Origin: Negativibacillus massiliensis
GTDB taxonomy: Bacteria > Bacillota > Clostridia > Oscillospirales > Ruminococcaceae
DNA: 64,000 nucleotides
Assembly: GCF_900148495.1 (NCBI RefSeq)
Contig: NZ_FTRU01000008.1
Location: 868,001-932,000, forward strand
Reading direction: 5' to 3'
Below, piece by piece: positions 17,010-25,023 of this stretch. A program made the position numbers and the translations under genes. Every line of letters starts with the position of its first letter. Within the stretch, counting starts at the first letter, position 1. Below the pieces are notes generated by a model. The model worked only from the letters and a program-made list of their open reading frames with translations. It was not told the DNA's origin and made no database searches.

Positions 17010-18410
17010 ATGTCACAGAATGTACCAAGAGTGATGTTTGCCGCAGCGTCGAGCGGGTGCGGAAAGACGACCGTTACCTGTGCGGTTTTGCAGGCACTCA
17101 AAAACAGAGGGCTTGACTGCATCTCCTTTAAGTGCGGTCCGGACTATATCGACCCGATGTTTCATCGGGAGGCGCTGGGGATTGCTTCCCGCAACCTTGA
17201 TTTGTTTTTTGCAAAGGAACAGACGGTGCGCTATCTGCTGCAAAAAAACAGTCAGGGAAAGGATTTTGCCCTGATCGAAGGGGTGATGGGCTACTATGAC
17301 GGGATCTCCACCAAGGGGTACGCTTCCTCGTGGTGCCTTGCCAGAACGACCAAAACTCCGACCATCCTCATTCTGGACTGTCGCGGTATGTCCACTTCGA
17401 TTGCGGCACAGCTTTTGGGCTACCTGAGTTTTGAGGAACAAAGCCAGATTCGGGGCGTTATCCTCAACCGGATCAGCAAAGGATTGTATCCCGAAATCAA
17501 GGAACTGATCGAAAGCCGCTTTACAAACATCACCGTCTGCGGATATATGCCGAAGATGCCGGATTGTTCGCTGGAAAGCAGACATCTTGGGCTTGTGACC
17601 GCAGGTGAGGTGGCTAATTTGAAGGAGAAGCTTGTCCGCCTTGGCAAACAGGCAGAGGAGAGCATCGACCTTTCCGCGTTGCTTTCGATTGCAAATACAG
17701 CGCCGGAACTTTCAGAGGAGACATCTGCACAGCCGATTTCTCTCCCGCAGCCGCTTAGTGAGCCGGTCAAAATCGGAGTAGCAAAGGATAAAGCATTTCA
17801 TTTTTACTATGAAGACAACCTCTCTCTTTTAAAAGAGCTTGGAGCACAGCTTATCTTCTTTTCTCCGATGCAGGATAGCCTGCCGGAAGATCTGGATGGA
17901 CTGCTCATCGGCGGAGGATATCCGGAGGTGTACGCGCAGACGCTGAGCCAGAATCAGCAAATCAGGAACCAGATCAAACTTGCACTGCAAAATGGACTTC
18001 CCTGCATTGCTGAGTGCGGCGGATTCCAGTATCTTCAGGAGGAGCTGGAAGGGGAGGACGGTACGTCCTATCCGATGGTCGGTTTTCTGAAAGGAAAAAG
18101 CTTTCGGACAGAAGGTCTCAGGCGGTTTGGCTATGTGAACCTCACCGCAAACGAGGACAACCTGCTCTGCAAAAAAGGAGAAGGTTTTCCGGCGCACGAG
18201 TTCCACTACTGGGACAGCGAAAATACCGGAAGCAGCTTCCACGCGCAAAAGCCGATGCGCAAGGCAAACTGGGAATGTATCGTGGCAAACGATCACTTTG
18301 TGGGTGGTTATCCGCACCTGTATTTTTATTCTCAGCCTGAAATGGCAAAACGATTCTTGGAAAAATGCTTGACATATCAAAAACAGAAGGAAGGCAGAAA
18401 AAATGGATGA
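17010..18410 (+). CDS. cbiA: Cobyrinic acid a,c-diamide synthase
   Basis: 466 residues. The N-terminal ATPase domain has the P-loop AASSGCGKTTVTCAVLQAL (about 9-27), and CGPDYIDPMFHREALG follows. The C-terminal class I glutamine amidotransferase domain has GLLIGGGYPEVYAQTL and the nucleophile Cys in CIAECGGFQYL (about 334). It amidates the a and c side chains. The ATG at 17010 lies 10 bases after AAAGGAGG; a TTG at 17004 is an alternative. The gene overlaps cobT by 8 bases. Confidence 0.94.
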   Translation: MSQNVPRVMFAAASSGCGKTTVTCAVLQALKNRGLDCISFKCGPDYIDPMFHREALGIASRNLDLFFAKEQTVRYLLQKNSQGKDFALIEGVMGYYDGISTKGYASSWCLARTTKTPTILILDCRGMSTSIAAQLLGYLSFEEQSQIRGVILNRISKGLYPEIKELIESRFTNITVCGYMPKMPDCSLESRHLGLVTAGEVANLKEKLVRLGKQAEESIDLSALLSIANTAPELSEETSAQPISLPQPLSEPVKIGVAKDKAFHFYYEDNLSLLKELGAQLIFFSPMQDSLPEDLDGLLIGGGYPEVYAQTLSQNQQIRNQIKLALQNGLPCIAECGGFQYLQEELEGEDGTSYPMVGFLKGKSFRTEGLRRFGYVNLTANEDNLLCKKGEGFPAHEFHYWDSENTGSSFHAQKPMRKANWECIVANDHFVGGYPHLYFYSQPEMAKRFLEKCLTYQKQKEGRKNG

Positions 18411-19476
18411 GCTGGAACGGGAGCTTGCCGAAAAAATAAAGGAGATCAAACCGGTTGACCAGAAGGCAATTGAGATTTCGAAAAAGAGATGGGATTCTAT
18501 CGCCCATCCGCTGCACAGTCTGGGTCTTTTGGAGGATGCCATCGTTGCAATTTCAGGCATCCAGAAAACACCGCAGGTGGTGCTCAACAAAAAATGCGTC
18601 GTTGCTTTCTGCGCAGACAACGGCGTTGTCGCACAGGGCGTGACCCAGAGCGGACAGGAAGTGACCGCGATCGTCACCGAAAATTTCTGTTCCGGTCAGA
18701 CCAGTGTCTGTGCAATGGCGCGGGCTGCCGGCGCGGATGTGATTCCGGTCGATATCGGTGTGGCAAGGGATGTCTCGGGAAAGGGACTTCGCATCCACAA
18801 AATTGCCTATGGAACCCAGGACATCACAAAAGGTCCGGCGATGACAAGGGAACAGGCTGCCGACGCAATTCTTTACGGCATGCAGCTGGTGAAGGACCTG
18901 AAAGAAGAAGGATATCGCCTGATCGCAACCGGTGAAATGGGAATCGGCAATACCACGACCAGCAGCGCCATCCTTTCGGTGCTGCTCGATCGTCCGGTAG
19001 TCGAGATGACCGGCAGGGGAGCAGGACTTTCCAGCGAGGGATTAAAGCGCAAGGTTTCCGCCATTGAAACAGCAATTCAAATAAATCAACCAGACCCGCA
19101 GGATGCTCTTGACGTTTTGCACAAAGTGGGTGGACTGGATATTGCAGGACTGGTTGGTGTCTTTTTGGGCGGTGCCAGAGAAAATATACCGATTGTAATT
19201 GACGGTGTTATCTCGGCAGCGGCAGCTATGACTGCGAAAAAACTCTGTCCGTCCGCTGCGGACTACTGGATTGCAGCCCATGTTTCCAAGGAACATGCCG
19301 GAAAAATCGTTCTGGACGCTTTGGAAAAACGACCGATGCTCACCTGCGATATGTGCCTTGGTGAAGGAACGGGTGCAGTTGCTGCATTTCCGATTCTGGA
19401 CATTGCAAACGCAGTTTACAGCGAAATGAGCACCTTCTCGGATATTGAGATGGAAGCTTATCAGCCGCTGGTATAA
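18403..19476 (+). CDS. cobT: Nicotinate-nucleotide--dimethylbenzimidazole phosphoribosyltransferase
   Basis: 357 residues with AFCADNGVVAQGVTQSGQEV (about 69-88), ATGEMGIGNTTTSSAILSVLL and the C-terminal MCLGEGTGAVAAFPILD. The catalytic Glu region (GEGTGA) is present. It activates the lower-ligand base as an alpha-ribazole phosphate. No bluB or bza gene is seen, so the base source is unknown. A hairpin at 19520-19548 follows, before cobU. Confidence 0.95.
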   Translation: MDELERELAEKIKEIKPVDQKAIEISKKRWDSIAHPLHSLGLLEDAIVAISGIQKTPQVVLNKKCVVAFCADNGVVAQGVTQSGQEVTAIVTENFCSGQTSVCAMARAAGADVIPVDIGVARDVSGKGLRIHKIAYGTQDITKGPAMTREQAADAILYGMQLVKDLKEEGYRLIATGEMGIGNTTTSSAILSVLLDRPVVEMTGRGAGLSSEGLKRKVSAIETAIQINQPDPQDALDVLHKVGGLDIAGLVGVFLGGARENIPIVIDGVISAAAAMTAKKLCPSAADYWIAAHVSKEHAGKIVLDALEKRPMLTCDMCLGEGTGAVAAFPILDIANAVYSEMSTFSDIEMEAYQPLV

Positions 19477-19519
19477 ATAGGAGTTTTTCGGCGGTAGTTT
19501 AAAGCTGACTTTGCCGAAA

Positions 19520-19562
19520 CAGCAGAGTGATAGTCTGTCACTCTGCTGCCTTATTGTTTTAT
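19520..19562 (+). terminator. Hairpin with weak T-tract between cobT and cobU
   Basis: CAGCAGAGTGA (19520-19530) pairs perfectly with TCACTCTGCTG (19538-19548) around a 7-base loop, followed by the interrupted T-rich run CCTTATTGTTTTATT. It may act as a partial terminator that lowers expression of the downstream cobU-cobO genes, or as an RNA processing or stability element. Confidence 0.55.
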
Positions 19563-19641
19563 TGATATTTTGGGGTGCTGTGCTTGCAATGAGTAACCCC
19601 ACAAACTTTTGTTTTCGTACAAAGACAGAAGGAGTGATCCG

Positions 19642-20214
19642 ATGCTGACTTTGGTAAGCGGCGGAAGCGCCAGCGGGAAATCGGAATTTGCTGAATCGCT
19701 GGTCGTTTCGTCCCCGTGCACACAGCGGTTTTATCTTGCGACCATGATCGCGTTTGACGAGGAGTGCCGCCGACGGATTGCGCGTCATCGCCGTATGCGC
19801 GCTGAAAAAAACTTTGAAACCATCGAAATTCCCACCGGACTGGAAACGATTGTCTTTCCACATGAAGATGGAGTCGATTCTCTCCAAAATAGATGTGCTC
19901 TGCTCGAATGTATGTCAAACCTTGTGGCAAACGAGTTTTTTTCTGACAAGCTGCAATCAATCGCAGTTTGTGAGCGAAAGGAAAACGTTGTCCGGCAGGT
20001 CATGCGGGGCGTTGAGCGTCTGTCTAAAAGCTGCGGAGAGGTAATCATCGTAACGAACGAGCTTTTCTCGGACGGAATCGACTATGACGAGGGGACAAGG
20101 GAATATTTAAGTGCGCTGGGAAAAATCAATCAGGAAATTGCGGCGCGCGCCGACCGTGTAATCGAGGTGGTTGCCGGAATTCCGGTTGTCTGGAAGGGAG
20201 CACAGGAATCATGA
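19642..20214 (+). CDS. cobU: Adenosylcobinamide kinase / adenosylcobinamide-phosphate guanylyltransferase
   Basis: 190 residues from the ATG at 19642 (GGAGTGATCCG ribosome site); upstream codons in the same frame are not family-like. The P-loop LVSGGSASGKSEFAE is at 4-18 and RRRIARHRRMRAE, carrying the guanylylated His, at about 43-55. The C-terminal half is more divergent than usual (VIIVTNELFSDGIDYDEGTR in place of VxVSNEVGxGIVP). It overlaps cobS by 4 bases. A second CobU-like gene lies at 21468. Confidence 0.85.
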   Translation: MLTLVSGGSASGKSEFAESLVVSSPCTQRFYLATMIAFDEECRRRIARHRRMRAEKNFETIEIPTGLETIVFPHEDGVDSLQNRCALLECMSNLVANEFFSDKLQSIAVCERKENVVRQVMRGVERLSKSCGEVIIVTNELFSDGIDYDEGTREYLSALGKINQEIAARADRVIEVVAGIPVVWKGAQES

Positions 20215-20993
20215 AGATAAAAACGATGTTCGAATCGCTGGATGTTGCCTTTTCGATGTATTCGGCAATCCCGATGCCGCAGGTTATGTGGAACGAACAG
20301 AATATGAAATATATGTTGGGATTTTTCCCGTTGATTGGATTGGTGCAGGCGGCACTCCTGATTGGCTGGGTCTATCTGGCTCAGGCGCTTTCGGTGGGAA
20401 CGGTGCTGTTTGCGGCGGTAGCTGCGCTGATTCCGCTTTTTGTCACCGGCGGAATCCATCTGGACGGATTTTGTGATACAGTGGATGCGCTGGCTTCCCA
20501 TCAGACCCGGGAAAAAAAGCTGGAGATTTTAAAGGACCCACATACCGGAGCATTTGCTGTCATGGGATGTATGGCTTATCTGCTCTTGACCTTTGCACTC
20601 TGGACCCAGCCGCAGGGAGAATTTTGCCTGCTTGCGGCAAAGGAGATGGCGGTGGGCTATGTCTTTTCCCGTGCGATGAGTGCGGCAGCTGTTGTCACTT
20701 TTCCGTGTGCAAAAAATAGTGGTCTGGCACACAGCTTTTCCAGTGCTGCGCAAAAGGATCGTGTGCGGATCATTTCCATTCTCTTTGCACTTGTGTGTGC
20801 AGTCTGCTTTGTGCTGATTCATCCGGTGCTGGGTGCGGCGATTCTGGCAGGCTGTTTGATGGTGTTCTGGTACTATCATCATATGGCAATGAAGCAGTTC
20901 GGCGGCGTCACCGGTGACCTCGCCGGATGGTTTTTGCAGGTAAATGAGATCGTCATTTTGATTGTATCGGTAGTTTATTCGCTGATTGCTTAA
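20211..20993 (+). CDS. cobS: Adenosylcobinamide-GDP ribazoletransferase (cobalamin synthase)
   Basis: 260-residue integral membrane protein with about six hydrophobic segments. The signature GGIHLDGFCDTVDALASH and KDPHTGAFAVMG (about 80-122) holds the acidic residues that bind Mg-GDP-cobinamide in CobS. It joins adenosylcobinamide-GDP to alpha-ribazole. Its ATG overlaps the cobU stop (ATGA). It is followed by 474 bp of repeats before the operon resumes. Confidence 0.94.
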   Translation: MKIKTMFESLDVAFSMYSAIPMPQVMWNEQNMKYMLGFFPLIGLVQAALLIGWVYLAQALSVGTVLFAAVAALIPLFVTGGIHLDGFCDTVDALASHQTREKKLEILKDPHTGAFAVMGCMAYLLLTFALWTQPQGEFCLLAAKEMAVGYVFSRAMSAAAVVTFPCAKNSGLAHSFSSAAQKDRVRIISILFALVCAVCFVLIHPVLGAAILAGCLMVFWYYHHMAMKQFGGVTGDLAGWFLQVNEIVILIVSVVYSLIA

Positions 20994-21467
20994 GGTTTTA
21001 AACTAAGAGGGTCGCTACGAAATAAAAGCCTTTTATTTTGCTTACGCGAACAGTGTCCAGCTTCAAGCTGGGCACGAGAACGGGGCTTTCAGATTTGTGC
21101 TGAACCGGCAACGCGAACAGTGTCCAGCTTCAAGCCGGGCGCGAGAACGAGGCTTTCAGATTTATGCTGAACCGGCGACGCGAACAGAGTTCAGCTTTAA
21201 GCTGGGGGTAGAGATTTGTCAAAACTTACTTAAACGAGCGAAGTCGGAGACAAGCGACCTGCGCGAGAACGAAACTTTCAGATTTGTGCTGAACCGACAA
21301 CGCGAGCAGTGTCCAGCTTCAAGCTGGGGTTAGGGATTTGTCAAAACTTACTCGAACGAGCGAAGTCGAAGACAAGCGACCTGCGCGAGAACGAGGCTTT
21401 CAGATTTATGCTGAACCGACAACGCGAACAGGGTCCAGCTTCAAGCTGGGGGAAGGAGGATAAAATC
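20994..21467 (+). repeat. Composite tandem repeat inside the cobalamin operon
   Basis: Repeat units begin with ACGCGAACAG at 21044, 21111, 21178, 21300 and 21422. The first two units are 67 bp, the next two 122 bp, and the last is partial. The longer units carry a 55-bp insert (about 21210-21265 and 21332-21387) containing AACGAGCGAAGTC. Each unit has the palindrome CCAGCTT-C-AAGCTGG or a near variant. Unit lengths are not multiples of three and reading frames through them change, so the open frames here are not genes. A short AAATAAAAG/TTTTATTT hairpin lies at 21020-21039. Confidence 0.9.
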
Positions 21468-21848
21468 ATGCATTTCATTCTTGGTGGGAAGAATCAGGGA
21501 AAATTAAACTGGTATCTCACACGAAATCATGCTACAATAGAGGATGTGGCGGATGGCGAAACGATGGCGCTGGATGTCCTGCCCGAACAGGCAGTCATTA
21601 ACCATCTGCATCGCTGGATTTTCCGCATGATTCAGAACAACCTGGACCCTGTTCCTCTTTTGGAACAATACCTTCAGAAATATCCTGACGCAGTGATTCT
21701 CTGCGATGAAATCGGCTGCGGCGTGGTTCCGCTTGACCCGACAGAGCGGGAATGGCGTGAGGTCACCGGACGCATCTGCTGCAAACTGGCAGAAAAAGCC
21801 GAGCGGGTCGACCGCATCTTCTGCGGATTGAATATGCGTCTGAAATAA
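21468..21848 (+). CDS. Second, short CobU-like protein
   Basis: 126 residues from the ATG at 21468, preceded by GGAAGGAGGATAAAATC. The frame is open upstream only because it runs through the tandem repeat. The N-terminus FILGGKNQGKLNWYL resembles a CobU P-loop with Gln-Gly-Lys retained, and the C-terminus VILCDEIGCGVVPLDPTERE with RVDRIFCGLNMRLK matches the CobU end that is poorly conserved in the first copy. The RHR guanylylation region is absent. Such short CobU-like genes are known in clostridial cobalamin operons. Whether it has its own activity or complements CobU is unknown. Confidence 0.75.
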   Translation: MHFILGGKNQGKLNWYLTRNHATIEDVADGETMALDVLPEQAVINHLHRWIFRMIQNNLDPVPLLEQYLQKYPDAVILCDEIGCGVVPLDPTEREWREVTGRICCKLAEKAERVDRIFCGLNMRLK

Positions 21849-21866
21849 TAGAAAGGAGCGCTGTGC

Positions 21867-22496
21867 ATGCAGATCACACTGATTCGGCACGGAAAAACAC
21901 AAAGCAACTTTGCACATCGGTATCAGGGTCGGCTGGATGACCCTCTTTGTCCTCAGGGAATCGAAGAATTAATGCAGAAAAAGCAGAATGGACTTTATCC
22001 GGCGGCGGATTTTGTGGTGTGCAGCCCCAAAAAGCGCTGTATCCAGACTGCGGAGATTGTCTGCGAGCAGTATGAGCAGTTGGCGCAGTCCGGCTGTGTC
22101 CTGATTGAAGATGACCTTCGGGAAACCGATTTTGGCGACTTTGAGGGCAAAACGCATGAGGAACTGCTGTGTTCACCTGACTATCTTCAGTGGTTGGCCA
22201 CCGAAGGAGAAGGGATGATTCCAAATGGGGAATCGAAGGATCAGATGCGTACGCGTTCGGTTCCGGCATTCTGCCGCTGTGTCGAAAAGGCGATTGCAGA
22301 GCATAAAACTGCCCCGATGTTTGTCATCCACGGGGGAACCATGATGGCGATTTTGTCCCAGTTTGACAGCGAGGGACGCTCTTTTTATGATTTCCATGTG
22401 GCAAATGGAGAGGGATTTCGCCTCATGCTCCCGGAAGATGGATGGAATCCCGATGCCCACTATCCGATCTATCGTCTGGACGGCAAAATCGGTTGA
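21867..22496 (+). CDS. cobC: Histidine phosphatase, probable alpha-ribazole-phosphate phosphatase
   Basis: 209 residues with the RHG signature ITLIRHGKTQSNFAHRYQGRLD (catalytic His at about 8) and the second His in FVIHGGTMMAIL. The fold is that of phosphoglycerate-mutase-like phosphatases. The position between a CobU-like gene and cbiB supports a role in dephosphorylating alpha-ribazole phosphate or cobalamin phosphate. The ribosome site is GAAAGGAGCG. Confidence 0.87.
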   Translation: MQITLIRHGKTQSNFAHRYQGRLDDPLCPQGIEELMQKKQNGLYPAADFVVCSPKKRCIQTAEIVCEQYEQLAQSGCVLIEDDLRETDFGDFEGKTHEELLCSPDYLQWLATEGEGMIPNGESKDQMRTRSVPAFCRCVEKAIAEHKTAPMFVIHGGTMMAILSQFDSEGRSFYDFHVANGEGFRLMLPEDGWNPDAHYPIYRLDGKIG

Positions 22497-22542
22497 TACA
22501 ATCCAGCTGGACAAAATCACAAAATAAGGGGGAACCCTCAGT

Positions 22543-23499
22543 ATGAATATCCTGATTCTTTTGTTTGGGGCAGTGGTGTTGGATCTTTTGATCGGCGACC
22601 CGTCCTGGATTCCGCATCCGGTGGTGCTGATTGGAAAGCTCATCTCCAAAGCAGAAACGCTTTTGCGAAAAGCTTTTCCGCAAAAGCTGCGTCTTGCCGG
22701 AAAAATCCTGGCAGTGACCATCCCGCTGTTTACTTTGGCAGTTACCTTCCTATTATTATGGGTCTGCTACCAAATTCATCCGCTGTTTGGACTGGCGGTC
22801 GAAATCTTCTTGGGAAGCCTGACTCTGGCGGCAAAATCGCTTAAAAAAGAGAGCATGAAGGTGTACGAGCAGCTGGAAAAAGGTGATCTGCCCAAGGCAA
22901 GATATGCGGTTTCGATGATCGTGGGCAGAGATACCCAGAATTTGGACGAGACTGGCGTTACCAAAGCGGCGGTAGAAACGGTTGCTGAAAATACCAGCGA
23001 TGGAATCATCGCGCCGATGTTCTATCTGGCAATCGGCGGTACTCCGCTGGCAATGTGCTACAAGGCGATCAATACCCTCGACTCGATGGTAGGATATAAG
23101 AATGAAAAATATATCGATTTTGGTCGCGCTTCGGCAAAACTTGACGATGCAGCAAACTTTATCCCTGCCAGAATCGCCGGAGTGCTGATGGTCATTTCTG
23201 CCTACCTTACCGGCATGGATGGAAAGAACGCGTGGAAGATTTTTCGCAGGGATGGACGCAATCATGCAAGCCCAAACAGCGCTCAAACCGAAGCTGCCTG
23301 TGCCGGTGCTTTGCAGGTTCAGCTTGCCGGAAATGCATATTACTTTGGAAAATTATATGAAAAACCGACCATCGGAGACCCGATCAGACCGGTTGAGGTG
23401 CAGGACATTTCCCGGGCAAACCGCCTGATGCTGTGCTGTGACCTGCTGTGCCTGATGCTGGGCGTTATGGTACGTGGCTTTCTTCTTTTGATTATATAA
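22543..23499 (+). CDS. cbiB: Adenosylcobinamide-phosphate synthase
   Basis: 318-residue membrane protein. The N-terminus LDLLIGDPSWIPHPVVLIGKLI is the CbiB hallmark, followed by helices at about 55-80 and the conserved IVGRDTQNLDETGVTKAAVETVAENTSD region (about 126-153) and SPNSAQTEAACAGAL. It attaches aminopropanol phosphate to adenosylcobyric acid. The ATG at 22543 lies 46 bp after cobC. No defects are seen. Confidence 0.95.
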   Translation: MNILILLFGAVVLDLLIGDPSWIPHPVVLIGKLISKAETLLRKAFPQKLRLAGKILAVTIPLFTLAVTFLLLWVCYQIHPLFGLAVEIFLGSLTLAAKSLKKESMKVYEQLEKGDLPKARYAVSMIVGRDTQNLDETGVTKAAVETVAENTSDGIIAPMFYLAIGGTPLAMCYKAINTLDSMVGYKNEKYIDFGRASAKLDDAANFIPARIAGVLMVISAYLTGMDGKNAWKIFRRDGRNHASPNSAQTEAACAGALQVQLAGNAYYFGKLYEKPTIGDPIRPVEVQDISRANRLMLCCDLLCLMLGVMVRGFLLLII

Positions 23500-23553
23500 A
23501 AATAAAACGGCTTAATAAAGCCAAATTTTAGCTGTAAAGGGGAGTGCCTTCAC

Positions 23554-25020
23554 ATGGTAAAATTGGTTCATGGCGGGGATATTTACTCCGCAAGAGAGCG
23601 AATTGAAGGGGAAATCATCGATTTTTCGGCAAACCTCAATCCGCTTGGTCTGCCTGACTCGGTCAGGAGCGCGCTGTGTGACGCGATGGATACCTTCTGC
23701 TGTTATCCGGACCCTCTTTGCAGGGAACTGGTAGAGGAAATTGCAAAAAATGAGCAGGTGGATAAGAAAAATATCCTGTGCGGCAATGGTGCTGCCGACC
23801 TGATCTTTCGGGTCGTGTGGGCAATTCGCCCCAAAAATGCGCTGGTGGCAGTCCCGACCTTTGCAGAATATCAGCTGGCGCTGAATGCCTGCGGCTGCCA
23901 TGTGGAACAGTTTATGATGAAGGAGGAACAGGACTTTGTACTCACCGAGGAGTTCTTGTCCTGTATCCGTCCGGAGACCGATCTGGTCTTTTTGTGCAAC
24001 CCGAACAATCCGACCGGACAGCTGATCGACCGCAAGCTGCTGGAGCGCATCCTTGTCCGCTGTGCTGCCTGCGGTACCATGCTGGTAGTGGACGAATGCT
24101 TCCGCGATTTTCTGGACAATCCGGAAGAAAACAGCATGAAGCTGTGGGTGGATTCCTTCCCGAACCTGATGATTCTGCGCGCCTTCACCAAGCACTATGC
24201 GATGGCAGGGCTGCGGCTGGGTTATTGCCTGTGTGCAAATCCGCCGCTTCTGGAGAGGATGAACCAGTGCGGTCAGCCGTGGAGCGTATCGGTTCCGGCA
24301 CAGGTTGCCGGTGTTGCAGCGCTCAAGGACACCGAATATCTGCAAAAAAGCCTTGCCCTCATCCGGGAGGAGCGAACCTATCTCAAGGAAGAGCTGCAAA
24401 AGCTGGACATTCGGGTGATCGGTTCACACGCAAACTATCTGTTCTTCCGCCTGCCTGACTCCAAAGACCTGAAGGATGTGCTGGAACAGGATGGCATCCT
24501 GATTCGTTCCTGCGCAAACTACCCGGGATTAAATGAGGATTATTATCGAATCGCGGTCAAGAAGCATGAACACAATCAGAAATTGATCGAAGCGCTCGAA
24601 CGCTATCTGAAATCTCCGGTCATCGAGCCACTGGCTGCCGAAACGGTGACGGTGCGGGTGGATGACGAATCCTCTGGTGAAAAACAACCTGAGACAAAAT
24701 CCTGTGAGCAAAATCCAGAACAAAATCCGACTCAGACAGAGGAAGATAGAAACGATCATCTTAAGGAAAATCATGAGCCGGAAGCTAAAACTTTCGAAGA
24801 AATTTCTGCGGAAGTTTCTGAAAAAGCATTGGAGGAACCTCAGCAGGCAGAGACTCCAGAACCGGATGTTTGCGAAACAGAGCCGACAAATGCACAGGAG
24901 GAAGAGGCACCTGTGCCGAAAATTTCAAATGCAGCACCACCCAGCGCAGAGCAGAAAAAACAGTACCGCTTTTTGCGCAAGAGCAAAAGAAAGTATGATT
25001 GGGAAGGGGAGGACAAGTAA
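23554..25020 (+). CDS. cobD: Threonine-phosphate decarboxylase with a long acidic C-terminal extension
   Basis: 488 residues. Residues 1-353 are a class I/II PLP aminotransferase-fold CobD: MVKLVHGGDIYSARER, CNPNNPTGQLIDRKLLE (about 149-165), DECFRDFLD and the PLP lysine in RAFTKHYAMAGLRLGY (about 212). It makes aminopropanol phosphate for CbiB. Residues 354-488 are an extra tail of about 135 residues, rich in Glu, Pro, Gln and Lys, ending in a basic cluster FLRKSKRKYDWEGEDK. The family normally ends near residue 360. The tail has no recognisable domain and looks unstructured. Confidence 0.92.
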   Translation: MVKLVHGGDIYSARERIEGEIIDFSANLNPLGLPDSVRSALCDAMDTFCCYPDPLCRELVEEIAKNEQVDKKNILCGNGAADLIFRVVWAIRPKNALVAVPTFAEYQLALNACGCHVEQFMMKEEQDFVLTEEFLSCIRPETDLVFLCNPNNPTGQLIDRKLLERILVRCAACGTMLVVDECFRDFLDNPEENSMKLWVDSFPNLMILRAFTKHYAMAGLRLGYCLCANPPLLERMNQCGQPWSVSVPAQVAGVAALKDTEYLQKSLALIREERTYLKEELQKLDIRVIGSHANYLFFRLPDSKDLKDVLEQDGILIRSCANYPGLNEDYYRIAVKKHEHNQKLIEALERYLKSPVIEPLAAETVTVRVDDESSGEKQPETKSCEQNPEQNPTQTEEDRNDHLKENHEPEAKTFEEISAEVSEKALEEPQQAETPEPDVCETEPTNAQEEEAPVPKISNAAPPSAEQKKQYRFLRKSKRKYDWEGEDK

Positions 25021-25023
25021 GCG

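Noticed and set aside
21097-21333. Open frame of 78 codons through the tandem repeat, with repeated peptide RQREQCPASS
   Set aside because: It arises from the 67/122-bp DNA repeats, changes frame between units, and has no ribosome site or homology.
21044-21450. Possible CRISPR array
   Set aside because: Units are contiguous repeats without unique spacers, the period varies between 67 and 122, and no cas genes are nearby.
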